A DNA stretch of 64,000 nt from Skermanella mucosa (GTDB lineage Bacteria; Pseudomonadota; Alphaproteobacteria; Azospirillales; Azospirillaceae). Each line of letters starts with the position of its first letter. The first letter of the stretch is position 1. Of this stretch, positions 26,020 to 35,065 are shown in pieces. Where the stretch lies: the NCBI RefSeq assembly GCF_016765655.2, contig NZ_CP086106.1, positions 3,771,001-3,835,000 of the forward strand. The letters are read 5' to 3'. The translations under genes and the position numbers were made by a program. The notes beneath the pieces are model-generated. The model ran no database searches. It had not been told where the DNA came from and saw nothing but the letters and a program-made list of their open reading frames with translations.

Positions 26020-26793
26020 TCACGTCCACACTTTCCAGGGAGCTTTCCCGCCGGCCCACAACTCCTCTAGCGACCGCTTGTCGCGCAGCGTATCGACCGG
26101 CTGCCAGAAGCCGCGGTGCCGGCGCGCCACCAAGTCCCCCTGGTTCGCCAGCGCTTCCAGCGGCTCGCGTTCCCAACTCGTCGCGTCTCCTTCGATGAGG
26201 TCGATCACCGACGGCTCCAGGACGAAGTAGCCGCCGTTGATCCAGCCGACCTCATCCTGCGGTTTCTCGCGGAATGCACCGACATGGCCGTCATCGTCCA
26301 TCTCCAGCGCTCCGAAGCGCCCGGGCGGTTGCACCGCCGTAACGGTCGCCGCCTTGCCGTGCCGCTTGTGGAACGCGACCAGTTCCTTGATGTCCACGTC
26401 CGACACGCCGTCGCCATAGGTCAGCATGAAAGTCTCGTCGCCGAGATACTCCCGGACACGCTTGAGGCGACCGCCGGTCATGGTGTCGATGCCGGTGTCG
26501 ATCAGAGAAACGCGCCAAGGTTCGGTCTGATTGTTGTAGTGCGTCCGCGTGCCGTTCACGAAATCATAGGTCACGTCCGACGTATGCAGCGCATAGTTCG
26601 AAAAGTATTCTTTAACGTAGTAGGACATGTAGCCCAAGCAAATCACGAAATCGTTGAAGCCGTGGTGGCTATACGTCTTCATGATGTGCCAGAGCAGCGG
26701 TTTGCCGCCGATATCGATCATGGGCTTGGGGCGCGTCGCGGTTTCCTCGGCCAGCCGGGTACCGAAGCCACCGGCGAGAATGACGGTCTTCAT
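26020..26793 (-). CDS. rfbF: Glucose-1-phosphate cytidylyltransferase
   Basis: 257 residues, the same length as characterised RfbF proteins. It joins CTP and glucose 1-phosphate to make CDP-glucose. The nucleotidyltransferase signature VILAGGFGTRLAEETATRPKPM opens the protein and the metal-binding Asp lies in MLTYGDGVSDVD. WHIMKTYSHHGFNDFVICLGYMS is typical of the family. The ATG giving MKTVILAGG is chosen; a frame extension of 12 codons upstream has no homology. It supplies RfbG, encoded three genes upstream in the same operon. Confidence 0.93.
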   Translation of the reverse strand: MKTVILAGGFGTRLAEETATRPKPMIDIGGKPLLWHIMKTYSHHGFNDFVICLGYMSYYVKEYFSNYALHTSDVTYDFVNGTRTHYNNQTEPWRVSLIDTGIDTMTGGRLKRVREYLGDETFMLTYGDGVSDVDIKELVAFHKRHGKAATVTAVQPPGRFGALEMDDDGHVGAFREKPQDEVGWINGGYFVLEPSVIDLIEGDATSWEREPLEALANQGDLVARRHRGFWQPVDTLRDKRSLEELWAGGKAPWKVWT

Positions 26794-26845
26794 GGATGGA
26801 TCAATCCTGCATCTGGTCTCGCCCGCCAAGCCGGCAGCGGGCTTG

Positions 26846-27871
26846 TCACTGTTGCTCTTCGGCGGACATGTGGGCGTACTCCGGGTGCCCGGCGTCTGAT
26901 TCGGCGGTCAGAAGGGGACGATCCATGGAATCGATCCGGCTTTCTATGATGGTCAGCGGAGCCCGCTTGACGTTCTTGTAGATCCGCCCGAGATACTCGC
27001 CGATGATGCCCAGCAGCAGGCTGTTCATCCCGATCGAGAACAGCAGAAGGATGCTCGTGCTCGCCAAGCCCTCCGGCCAGTCGCCGCGGAACATCCAGCG
27101 CGCAAGCGCGTAATAGATCATGCCTATGATTGCAAGACCGAACATGATCAAGCCGGAGAAAGTCGCGATCCGCAACGGCAGGACGGAATGGTTCAGGATC
27201 CCGTCCATGCCCAGGCTGATCAAGCGCCAGAGATTGAACTTGCTTTCGCCGCGTTCGCGCGCGTAGCGATCGTAGGGAACGCCGATCTGGCGAAATCCCA
27301 ATGTCGCGATGATGCCCCGGATGTAGGGTTGCTGATCCTGGATGGTGGCTAGATAGTCCAGTATGTCGCGGTCGATCAGCCTGAAATCGCCGGCGTCATG
27401 CGGCAGATGCTCCTCGCTCAGAAGGTCGATCAGGCGATAGAACAGCTTGCGGGACCGGTGGAGCATCCGGGAGTCGCCTGGACGTTTCCGGCGCACTCCG
27501 TAGACCACCTTATAGCCCTGCTCCCACAGGCGGATGAACTCCAGCATCAGCTCCGGCGGATCCTGGAGATCGCAGTCGATCTGGATCGCAGCGTCGCCGC
27601 GCGCGTTCCGGTAATTGGTCAGGATCGATTTCTGGAAACCGAAATTGCGTGAGAAGCGGAGCACTCTGACCCGCGGGTCGCGCTGGGCCATGGCGGCCAG
27701 CACCTCGAAAGTCCGGTCGGTACTGTGATTATCGGTGAATAACAGTTCGAAATCATAACGGTCCGCGACCCGCTCCATGACGGCGCAGACCCGCCGGTGG
27801 AGCGGCTCGACATTGTCCTGCTCGTTATAGACCGGGACGCAGATCGTAATGAGCTTGCGCGCGGAACTCAT
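26846..27871 (-). CDS. GT2 polyprenyl-phosphate glycosyltransferase, DPM1/GtrB-like
   Basis: 341 residues. The GT-A domain (about residues 8-235) has ICVPVYNEQDNVEPLHRR, LLFTDNHSTDRT, IDCDLQDPPELM (DxD-like) and the family's PYDRYARERGESKFN motif. Two C-terminal hydrophobic helices (about 240-260 and 275-305) anchor it in the inner membrane. This is the design of DPM1, GtrB and ArnC, which load a sugar from a nucleotide donor onto polyprenyl phosphate. The start codon overlaps the stop of the epimerase gene by four bases (ATGA), so it belongs to the CDP-sugar operon. Its donor may be the CDP-deoxysugar, which is an inference. Confidence 0.88.
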   Translation of the reverse strand: MSSARKLITICVPVYNEQDNVEPLHRRVCAVMERVADRYDFELLFTDNHSTDRTFEVLAAMAQRDPRVRVLRFSRNFGFQKSILTNYRNARGDAAIQIDCDLQDPPELMLEFIRLWEQGYKVVYGVRRKRPGDSRMLHRSRKLFYRLIDLLSEEHLPHDAGDFRLIDRDILDYLATIQDQQPYIRGIIATLGFRQIGVPYDRYARERGESKFNLWRLISLGMDGILNHSVLPLRIATFSGLIMFGLAIIGMIYYALARWMFRGDWPEGLASTSILLLFSIGMNSLLLGIIGEYLGRIYKNVKRAPLTIIESRIDSMDRPLLTAESDAGHPEYAHMSAEEQQ

Positions 27872-28797
27872 GGGGATCGTCTCTCCGCAAGGGCACTCAC
27901 CATGGAGGCGATGCCGTCATCCAACCCAATCCCGGGGGTCCAGCCCGTCGCCTCGCGGAACCGCGTACCGTCGCCGACCAGCCACATCAGTTCGTCATGG
28001 CGGTAGGGCCGTGCGCCGAAACGCAGCAAGGCACGGGGGCGGCCCAGGGCGTCGGCCACCTTCTCGGCCACCTGTCCCACGGTCACCGGTTGCCCGGAGC
28101 AGAGATTGAAGACATCGGTCCGCCCCGGCCGGGTGATCTCCGCCGCCGCGACGAGCCCCTCGACCACATCGTCAACATGAAGGAAATCGCGCGCCTGCGC
28201 TCCGGGGGTGAGGTCGACTTCTTCGCCGCGGCCGAGGCGTCCAATCAGATATGGGATCAGGCGGTAGTCCGCCTCGCCCGGGCCATAGGTGCCGAACAGC
28301 CGCATCCAGCTGAAGCCGATGCCCAGAGTCTCCGCCATGGCGCGACCGATCATGCCGCCGGCCGCCTTAGATGCGCCGTACAGCGCGGTGGAGGTCAATG
28401 CGTCGCCCTCCCCGACCGGGCGATGTTCCGTCGGTTCGGCGTATTCGGAGCAGGAGCCGGCATAGACGATGCCGGCGACGCTCCACCGCTTGGCGATTGC
28501 GGTCAAGGCGACGGTACCAGCGACATTGGTCCAGGCCATCGCCGAAGCATCCCGCTGCTCCGGGCGGACCCCGTAGGCGGCAAGATGGAACAGGGTGTCG
28601 AACGGACCCTCGACGGGAACGGCGTGAAGCCCCGCCTCATCTAGCGCGGCAATCTCCAGTGCATGTGCACCGGCGGGCGTTGGTCCGCCCCCCCGCACGA
28701 GGCAGGTCACCTCATGCCCGTCTCGGACCAGCCGTCCGACAAGGGCACGCCCGATGAAGCCGGTCCCTCCGGTGACCAGGATGCGGCGGCCGCTCAT
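27868..28797 (-). CDS. NAD-dependent epimerase/dehydratase or 4-ketoreductase, extended SDR
   Basis: 309 residues. NAD(P)-binding ILVTGGTGFIGRALV at the N-terminus; the catalytic YxxxK in ALYGASKAAGGMI, with the Ser in YAGSCSEYAEP. It lies between rfbG and the GT2 gene with ATGA overlaps on both sides. It most likely reduces or epimerises the 4-keto-6-deoxy sugar made by RfbG, giving a CDP-6-deoxyhexose. The exact product (configuration at C-4) cannot be read from sequence. No RfbH-type 3-dehydratase is nearby, so a 3,6-dideoxy sugar looks unlikely unless that gene is elsewhere. Confidence 0.85.
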   Translation of the reverse strand: MSGRRILVTGGTGFIGRALVGRLVRDGHEVTCLVRGGGPTPAGAHALEIAALDEAGLHAVPVEGPFDTLFHLAAYGVRPEQRDASAMAWTNVAGTVALTAIAKRWSVAGIVYAGSCSEYAEPTEHRPVGEGDALTSTALYGASKAAGGMIGRAMAETLGIGFSWMRLFGTYGPGEADYRLIPYLIGRLGRGEEVDLTPGAQARDFLHVDDVVEGLVAAAEITRPGRTDVFNLCSGQPVTVGQVAEKVADALGRPRALLRFGARPYRHDELMWLVGDGTRFREATGWTPGIGLDDGIASMVSALAERRSP

Positions 28798-29885
28798 GTC
28801 GTGGGTTCCGGCCGGGAAGGCGAGTCCCGATATGACGCGATCTGCTCGGCAAGCAGAGCTCCAGCACCGGTCGGATCGGCGGCGTAGCGCCGGTACCAAT
28901 CCGTAGTGAGGTTTATCGTGGTGTCCAGGTCCAGGACCGGTGACCAGCCCAGCAGGCTGACCGCCTTGGAGTGGTCAAGCCTCAGGTAATTGGCCTCGGC
29001 GAGCGGCGACTGCTCGATCCTGATCTCCGCCTTGCTGCCGGTCCAGCCGGCCAGCATTTTGCGGGTCAGCGTCTCGACCGTCACCTCGTTCCCCTTGTCG
29101 GGACCGAAGTTCCAGCCCGAAGCGAAGGCATCACCTTCCAGGTGAAGGCGCTGGCCGAGCACCATGTAGCCGCGGATCAGTTCCAGCACATGCTGCCAGG
29201 GACGCACCGCGCCGGGATTGCGCAGGACCACGGTCTCGTCGGCGGCGATCGACCGGACGATGTCCGGAACCAATCGATCCTCCGACCAGTCCCCGCCGCC
29301 GATCACGTTGCCACCGCGCGCCGTGGCGACCTTGACACGCCCCTCCATCGCGAAGATGGAACTGCGGTAGCTGTCGACGACCAGCTCCGCGCACGCCTTG
29401 CTGTTGCTGTATGGATCCTTGCCGCCCAGCCGGTCGGTCTCGCGATAGGGCCAGACCCATTCCTCGTTGGCGTAGCACTTGTCGGTGGTGACCGCGACCA
29501 CCGTCCGAACACTATCGCACTGGCGCGCCGCCTCGAGCACATGGACGGTCCCCATCACGTTGGAGCCGTAGGTCGTCAGCGGGTCGCGGTAAGAGCGGCG
29601 GACCAGAGGCTGGGCCGCCAGATGGAATACGATCTCCGGCTTCGCCTCGTCAAAGACCCGGCGGACCAGGGCGAAGTCTCGGATGTCGCCTATGTGGGAA
29701 GTCATGCCAGAGGCGATGGCGGCATCCTCGAACAGGCTCGGACGCCCCTCTTCCGGAGCGAGGGAGAGACCGGTCACCTCTGCGCCGCACAACTTCAGCC
29801 ATGCGGCCATCCAGCTTCCCTTGAAACCGGTATGGCCGGTGACCAGAACACGCTTGCCAGAATAGAAATCACGGAATCCATGCAT
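28794..29885 (-). CDS. rfbG: CDP-glucose 4,6-dehydratase
   Basis: 363 residues, the family length. It turns CDP-glucose into CDP-4-dehydro-6-deoxyglucose. VLVTGHTGFKGSWMAAWLKLCGAEVTG is the RfbG-specific nucleotide motif, and YSNSKACAELVV holds YxxxK. TTDKCYANEEWVWPYRE is also typical. The ATG at 29885 gives MHGFRDFYSGKRV and follows a GAGG. It is the first gene of the sugar operon and sits about 20 bases after a TATAAT element. Confidence 0.93.
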   Translation of the reverse strand: MHGFRDFYSGKRVLVTGHTGFKGSWMAAWLKLCGAEVTGLSLAPEEGRPSLFEDAAIASGMTSHIGDIRDFALVRRVFDEAKPEIVFHLAAQPLVRRSYRDPLTTYGSNVMGTVHVLEAARQCDSVRTVVAVTTDKCYANEEWVWPYRETDRLGGKDPYSNSKACAELVVDSYRSSIFAMEGRVKVATARGGNVIGGGDWSEDRLVPDIVRSIAADETVVLRNPGAVRPWQHVLELIRGYMVLGQRLHLEGDAFASGWNFGPDKGNEVTVETLTRKMLAGWTGSKAEIRIEQSPLAEANYLRLDHSKAVSLLGWSPVLDLDTTINLTTDWYRRYAADPTGAGALLAEQIASYRDSPSRPEPTT

Positions 29886-29905
29886 CAAAAGCCGCCTCAA
29901 CCTTA

Positions 29906-29932
29906 ATTATAAAGCAATCAAGCGTTATTCAA
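29906..29932 (-). promoter_or_regulatory. Promoter of the CDP-deoxysugar operon
   Basis: Read on the minus strand, TATAAT (29906-29911) is an exact -10 hexamer, with TTGAAT (29927-29932) 15 bases upstream as the -35. The surrounding AT-rich island is rare in this window. The leader to the rfbG ATG would be very short. Confidence 0.5.
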
Positions 29933-29963
29933 TCATCACCACGGCTATCGAAGGCAATACCTC

Positions 29964-30005
29964 TTTGGGCGGCGTAAGCCTTAAAATCTTTGAGCGGCGT
30001 AAGCC
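29964..30005. repeat. Two 17-bp direct repeats, 25-bp period
   Basis: TTTGRGCGGCGTAAGCC occurs at 29964-29980 and 29989-30005 with one mismatch, eight bases apart. They lie 30-75 bases upstream of the rfbG promoter in the 318-base gap before dxs. The rest of that gap holds no credible gene. Confidence 0.6.
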
Positions 30006-30203
30006 GTACACAAGGGGAGTGTTTGATGCAAGCATCGATAAACGCACATCCTGCGACTTGAAGACCTAGGCGTGGTCACCCGTCGCAGCCACACAGGATA
30101 ACTATTTGAACCTTTATGGAAATTTCTGCTCGGACGTCATTTGCCACCGCCGGAACATGGCAGCATCCCATGCCCCGGCGCCACTGCCCGCCGTAACCCG
30201 TTG

Positions 30204-32141
30204 TCAGGCCCGTACGGCGCCGTGGCCGGGCAAGGCGGCCCCGTCCACTCCCATCGCCTTCAGGGCCGTCGCGACGATATGCCGGGCGGCAAGGCCGGCT
30301 TCCTCGTACTGCTTCACGGGCGTGTCATGGTCCAGGAACTGGTCGGGCAACACCATACACCGGATCTTCAGCCCGTGGTCGAGCAGCCCGGCGCCGGCCA
30401 GGAAGTGCAGGACGAAGCTGCCGAAACCGCCGACCGAACCCTCCTCGATGGTGATCACGACCTCATGCGAAGCGGCGACCCGCCGGATCAGATCCTCGTC
30501 CAGCGGCTTGGCGAAGCGGGCATCCACGACCGTCGTGGACAGGCCGTGCGCAGCCAAGTCCTGGGCAGCGGCCACGCATTCCTGGAGACGGGCGCCGAAG
30601 CTGAGCAAGGCGACCTTGCTGCCTTCCTGGACCACCCGCCCCTTGCCGATTTCCAGCACCCTGCCCCGCTCCGGCATGTCGCGGCCGACGCCTTCGCCGC
30701 GGGGATAGCGGAAAGCGCTGGGCCGGTCGTCGATCGCCGCGGCGGTCGCGACCATGTCCATCAGTTCGACCTCGTCCGAAGCGGCCATCAGCACCATGTT
30801 CGGCAGGCAGCCGAGGTAGGCGATATCGAATGCCCCGGCATGGGTGGCGCCGTCGGCGCCGACCAGACCGGCGCGGTCGATCGCGAAGCGGACCGGCAGG
30901 GACTGCAGCGCCACGTCATGGACGACCTGGTCATAGCCGCGCTGCAGGAAGGTCGAATAGATCGCGGCGAAGGGCTTGTACCCCTCGGTCGCCAATCCGG
31001 CGCAGAAAGTGACCGCGTGCTGCTCGGCGATGCCGACGTCGAACAGGCGGTCCGGGAAGCGCTTGTCGAACAGGTCGAGGCCCGTGCCGGACGGCATAGC
31101 GGCGGTCACCGCGATGATCTTGTCGTCGGCTTCGGCTTCCTTGATCAGCGCCTGGGCGAAGACACGGGTATATGTGGGCGCGTTGGACTTGGCCTTGGCC
31201 TGGGCGCCGGTCACCACGTCGAACTTGGAAACGGCGTGGAGCTTGTCGGCCGATGCCTCCGCCGGTGCGAAGCCCTTGCCCTTCTGGGTCACCACATGGA
31301 CCAGGACCGGCCCCGTGTCCTCGGTGTCGCGCAGGTTCTGCAGCACCGGAAGCAGGTGGTCCAGGTTATGGCCGTCGATCGGGCCGACATAGTAGAAGCC
31401 CATCTCCTCGAACAGGGTGCCGCCGGTCACCATGCCGCGGGCGTACTCTTCCGCCCGCCGCGCGGCCTGCTTGAGCGGCCGGGGGAAATGCTCCGCGATA
31501 TCCTTGGCGAGGTGGCGCAGGCTCAGGTACGGCTTGGACGAGATCAGCCGCGACAGGTAGGCGCTCATGGCGCCGACCGGCGGGGCGATCGACATGTCGT
31601 TGTCGTTGAGGATGACGATCAGGCGTGACTTGTCGTCGCTTCCGGCGTTGTTCATCGCCTCATAGGCCATGCCGGCGCTCATGGCGCCGTCGCCGATCAC
31701 GCAGATCACATGGTTGCGCTTGCCTGACAGCCGGTTCGCGACCGCCATGCCGTACCCGGCCGAGATCGAAGTAGAGCTGTGGGCGGTGCCGAACGGGTCG
31801 TACTCGCTCTCCGACCGCTTGGTGAAGCCCGACAGGCCTCCCCCTTGACGCAGCGTGCGGATACGGTCGCGCCGCCCGGTGAGGATCTTGTGCGGATAGG
31901 CCTGGTGTCCGACATCCCAGATCAGCCGGTCATCCGGCGTGTCGAAGATATGGTGGAGGGCCACCGTCAGTTCGACCACGCCCAGGCCGGCGCCGAGATG
32001 GCCGCCGGTCACCGAAACCGCGTCGATCGTCTCCGTCCGCAGTTCGTCCGCCAGTTGCCGCAGCTGATCGGGCTTGAGCTTTCGGATCTGGGCCGGAACG
32101 GTGCAGCGATCGAGCATCGGGGTCTTGCTGGGTGCGGTCAA
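30204..32141 (-). CDS. dxs: 1-deoxy-D-xylulose-5-phosphate synthase
   Basis: 645 residues, full length. A ThDP enzyme that condenses pyruvate and glyceraldehyde 3-phosphate, the first step of the MEP isoprenoid route. Marks: [24 protein letters not shown], the ThDP motif from [18 protein letters not shown] to the later NDN, and the transketolase-type [14 protein letters not shown] and [18 protein letters not shown] use the TTG at 32141 because GAGGAGG lies at the right distance before it; an ATG eight codons later is the alternative. It is 28 bases downstream of the polyprenyl synthetase gene on the same strand. Confidence 0.96.
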   Translation of the reverse strand: MTAPSKTPMLDRCTVPAQIRKLKPDQLRQLADELRTETIDAVSVTGGHLGAGLGVVELTVALHHIFDTPDDRLIWDVGHQAYPHKILTGRRDRIRTLRQGGGLSGFTKRSESEYDPFGTAHSSTSISAGYGMAVANRLSGKRNHVICVIGDGAMSAGMAYEAMNNAGSDDKSRLIVILNDNDMSIAPPVGAMSAYLSRLISSKPYLSLRHLAKDIAEHFPRPLKQAARRAEEYARGMVTGGTLFEEMGFYYVGPIDGHNLDHLLPVLQNLRDTEDTGPVLVHVVTQKGKGFAPAEASADKLHAVSKFDVVTGAQAKAKSNAPTYTRVFAQALIKEAEADDKIIAVTAAMPSGTGLDLFDKRFPDRLFDVGIAEQHAVTFCAGLATEGYKPFAAIYSTFLQRGYDQVVHDVALQSLPVRFAIDRAGLVGADGATHAGAFDIAYLGCLPNMVLMAASDEVELMDMVATAAAIDDRPSAFRYPRGEGVGRDMPERGRVLEIGKGRVVQEGSKVALLSFGARLQECVAAAQDLAAHGLSTTVVDARFAKPLDEDLIRRVAASHEVVITIEEGSVGGFGSFVLHFLAGAGLLDHGLKIRCMVLPDQFLDHDTPVKQYEEAGLAARHIVATALKAMGVDGAALPGHGAVRA

Positions 32142-32169
32142 TACAACCTCCTCTGGTCAGGCGCGCCGC

Positions 32170-33060
32170 TCAATGACGCCGCTCAACGACATAGGTTGCG
32201 ACAGATTTCAGGATATCCGCCCTGCCGTCGAAAACTTCGAGATGACGGGCGGCCTGGTCGGCCAGCAGGCGCGCTTGGTCGCGCGCGCGCTCGACGCCCA
32301 GGATCGAGACAAAGGTCGCCTTGCCGGCCGCCGCGTCCTGGCGCGCCGGCTTGCCCGTAACGGACGGGTCGCCGTCGATGTCGAGCAGATCGTCGGCGAT
32401 CTGGAAGGCAAGGCCCAGGTCATGGGCATAATTATGCAGGGCCTGCATCTGGGGCGGCGACGCACGCCCCAGGATGGCGCCGGCGCAGCACGAGAAGGCG
32501 ATCATCTCGCCCGTCTTGAGCCGCTGAAGCCGGGTCGTGGCTCCCATGTCGAACTGCGTCGTCTCCGCGATCAGATCGAGCATCTGGCCGCCGACCATGC
32601 CGTGCATGCCGGCCGCCTTGGCCAGCGCCGCGACCAGCGAGCAGCGGACCTTGGGATCCTCGTGCGTCGCCGGATCCGCCAGCACCTCGAACGCGAGGGT
32701 CAGCAGGGCGTCGCCGGCCAGGATGGCGGTCGCATCGTCGAAACGCTTGTGGACGGTCGGCCGGCCGCGCCGCAGGTCCGAATTGTCCATCGCCGGCAGG
32801 TCGTCGTGAACCAGCGAATAGCAGTGGACGAATTCCACGGCCGCCGCCACGCGCACCGCGCAGTCGCGGGCGACGCCGAACAGGCCGGCGCTGGTCATGA
32901 CCAGGAAGGGCCGCAGCCGCTTGCCGCCGCCCAGGCACGCGTAGCGCATCGCCTCGAACAGCTTGGCCTCGGTGGTGTCGGACATCGGCAGGAGATGGTC
33001 GATTTCCTGTTCGACCAGTTCGGCCGCTTCGCCCATGGCGGAGGAGAGCTCGTTCACCAC
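32170..33060 (-). CDS. ispA: Geranyl/farnesyl diphosphate synthase
   Basis: 296 residues, the usual IspA size. It builds C10-C15 prenyl diphosphates from IPP and DMAPP. The two Asp-rich metal motifs are present: DDLPAMDNSD (first, after LVH) and DDLLDIDGD (second). GGKRLRPFLV binds IPP. The start is GTG, directly overlapping the xseB stop (TAGTG). With xseB and dxs it forms the common xseB-ispA-dxs operon. The product also feeds polyprenyl phosphate for the nearby sugar cluster and ubiquinone. Confidence 0.94.
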   Translation of the reverse strand: MVNELSSAMGEAAELVEQEIDHLLPMSDTTEAKLFEAMRYACLGGGKRLRPFLVMTSAGLFGVARDCAVRVAAAVEFVHCYSLVHDDLPAMDNSDLRRGRPTVHKRFDDATAILAGDALLTLAFEVLADPATHEDPKVRCSLVAALAKAAGMHGMVGGQMLDLIAETTQFDMGATTRLQRLKTGEMIAFSCCAGAILGRASPPQMQALHNYAHDLGLAFQIADDLLDIDGDPSVTGKPARQDAAAGKATFVSILGVERARDQARLLADQAARHLEVFDGRADILKSVATYVVERRH

Positions 33061-33314
33061 TATTCGATCCGCGCGGGTTCTGCGCCGATCGAGCCGTCGG
33101 CGGCGACGGTGATCCGGTCGACCTTCGCCTGGGCCTCGCGAAGCTTGGCTTCGCAGTGGCGGCGTAATGCCGTGCCGCGCTCATAGGACGATATCGCGTC
33201 GTCGAGCTTGGCGCGGCCCTCCTCGAGCTGGCGTACGATACGCTCCAGCTCGCCCAAGGCGTCTTCGAAACTCAGCGCTGCGACATCGGGGGGTATTGCG
33301 GGGTCAGCCATCAT
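33060..33314 (-). CDS. xseB: Exodeoxyribonuclease VII small subunit
   Basis: 84 residues. LSFEDALGELERIVRQLEEGRAKLDDAISSYERGTAL followed by CEAKLREAQAKVDRI is the XseB helical signature. It binds the large subunit XseA (not in this window) in a nuclease that degrades single-stranded DNA. It starts MMADPAIPPDV and leads the ispA-dxs operon. Confidence 0.95.
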   Translation of the reverse strand: MMADPAIPPDVAALSFEDALGELERIVRQLEEGRAKLDDAISSYERGTALRRHCEAKLREAQAKVDRITVAADGSIGAEPARIE

Positions 33315-33432
33315 CCTACCGTCACCAGGGTACCTTGGCGACTTTAGGGCGGTCGCCGGCCTGTCCGCAAGTCCGGCTTGGCTGCCGGACCGCGAAGGCG
33401 GACCGATCCCCCTGACGTGGAGGCCCGGCGGA

Positions 33433-34362
33433 TCAAGCCGCCATCAGTTCCTGTACGTGCGCGGCGCAACTTGAGGCAAGGGCGCGAATGTCGTACCCCC
33501 CTTCCAGGGTAGATACGATGCGTGCACCGCAATATTCGCGCGCGAACTCGCCGAGCTTGCGGGTCACCCAGACATAGTCGTCATCGACAAGGTGCAGGCT
33601 GGCCAGCGGATCCCGGGTGTGCGCGTCGAAACCGGCCGAGATCATGATCAGCTCCGGCTGGAAATGCTCCAGCGCCGGGAAGATCCGGGTCGTCATGGCG
33701 TGGCGGAACTCCGGGCTGCCCGCCATCTCCGGCAGCGGCACGTTCACGATGTTGTCGGCTACGCCGCGCTCCTCCAAGAGCCCGGTGTTCGGGTACAGGT
33801 GGGCCTGGTGCGTCGAGGCGTAGAACAGGCCCGGATCGTTCTGGAAGATGTCCTGGGTGCCGTTGCCGTGGTGGACGTCGAAATCGATCACGGCGACCCG
33901 GCTGATGCCGTGGACCTTGCGCGCATGCTCGGCGCCGACCGCGACGTTGTTGAACAGGCAGAAGCCCATCGCCCGGGCCGTTTCGGCATGGTGGCCCGGC
34001 GGCCGGGTGGCGCAGAAGGCGTTGCGCGCCTCACCGCTCATCACCGCGTCGACCGCGGCGCATACGGCGCCGGCGGCACGGAGCGCCGCCTCCCCCGAGC
34101 TGGGGCACAGCACGGTGTCGTTGTCCAGCTCCACATGGCCCTCGGCCGGGATCGCTGCCAGCACTCGCTCGATGTAGGAGATCGGATGGACCCGGGCGAG
34201 TTGCTCGATCTCGGCGCGCGGCGCGATGCGGCGGTCGAGGAAATGGAAAGCCTCGCCTTCCAGCGCCGCCAGGACGGCTTTCAGGCGCTCGGGGCATTCC
34301 GGATGCCCGATGCCGGTGTCATGGTCGATGCAGGAGGGATGGCTGAAAAGGGAGGTATACAT
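33433..34362 (-). CDS. Histone deacetylase family (class II/AcuC-like) amidohydrolase
   Basis: 309 residues. The HDAC fold signatures are all visible: HPECPERL, TRPPGHHAE (catalytic His pair), VIDFDVHHGNGTQDIF (zinc Asp and His), SAGFDAHTRDPL (second zinc Asp) and LEGGYD. In bacteria these enzymes remove acetyl groups from polyamines, acetoin-related substrates or proteins. The start MYTSLFSHPSC is chosen over a longer open frame. It stands alone; substrate unknown. Confidence 0.93.
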   Translation of the reverse strand: MYTSLFSHPSCIDHDTGIGHPECPERLKAVLAALEGEAFHFLDRRIAPRAEIEQLARVHPISYIERVLAAIPAEGHVELDNDTVLCPSSGEAALRAAGAVCAAVDAVMSGEARNAFCATRPPGHHAETARAMGFCLFNNVAVGAEHARKVHGISRVAVIDFDVHHGNGTQDIFQNDPGLFYASTHQAHLYPNTGLLEERGVADNIVNVPLPEMAGSPEFRHAMTTRIFPALEHFQPELIMISAGFDAHTRDPLASLHLVDDDYVWVTRKLGEFAREYCGARIVSTLEGGYDIRALASSCAAHVQELMAA

Positions 34363-34594
34363 TGGTCTTCTTCTTTTTCTGAGCGTTTCCCCGCGTGACG
34401 GGCATGGTCCCAGATCGCTACCCGGTTTGCATCGGGAAACTTCCGAATCCAGCCTCACGGCATACCGCGCTTCCCCCCTCGGCGGGGCGGCACCTCCGGG
34501 CGGCGAAGGCACGGCTCTCTCCAGTATCCGCGAACGGCGGACTTTCCGCCGCAACTATTCCTGGGAAAAGGCAGCGCCATCTTGCCGCGCCCGG

Positions 34595-34822
34595 TCAGCC
34601 GGCCTTCCGTATCCTGAAGGTATAGACGGCGCCGTCCTGGTCGACCGACAGGAGTTCGTGGCCGGTCGCCTCGCAGAAAGCCGGGAAATCCTTCGTGGCG
34701 GCGGGGTCGGTCGCCTCGATCACCAGGACGTCATCGGGAGCCAGGTGCTTCATCGCCTTCCGGGCGCGCAGCACGGGCAGCGGGCATGTCAGGTCCTTCG
34801 CGTCGAGGGTGTGATCTGCCAT
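34595..34822 (-). CDS. TusA-family sulfur carrier protein
   Basis: 75 residues. DLTCPLPVLRARKAM contains the CPxP motif whose Cys carries persulfide sulfur. AAGGAAT lies before the ATG. TusA proteins pass sulfur to tRNA thiolation, molybdenum cofactor or sulfur oxidation. It is divergent from an ArsR-type regulator with a SqrR-like cysteine pair, which hints at reactive-sulfur handling. Confidence 0.9.
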   Translation of the reverse strand: MADHTLDAKDLTCPLPVLRARKAMKHLAPDDVLVIEATDPAATKDFPAFCEATGHELLSVDQDGAVYTFRIRKAG

Positions 34823-35065
34823 TGCGGTATTCCTTGAATGCTGATGGAGAAAGCTGATAGGAGCGGACCGGCTTACGCTCCACGGGAGCCCGGCGGCAAG
34901 CCCGGCCGCGCCGCATCCGGTCGCTTGACGGGGGACGGTGAATTGGCTTTACGGAGCAGGCCGGATCGCCGATATGTAAGCTTGGCCTTAGAATTATCAG
35001 TCTACCTTCGCCCTTTCCCATGCCGGTTCCGGGGCGACCGGCGGCAGTGAGAGAACCGCGTCAGT

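Noticed and set aside
34823-35065. ATTCCTTGAAT and TAAG/CTTA repeats as a SqrR operator
   Set aside because: The first is explained by the ribosome site of the TusA gene; the second has only 4-base arms. Neither is strong enough to call.
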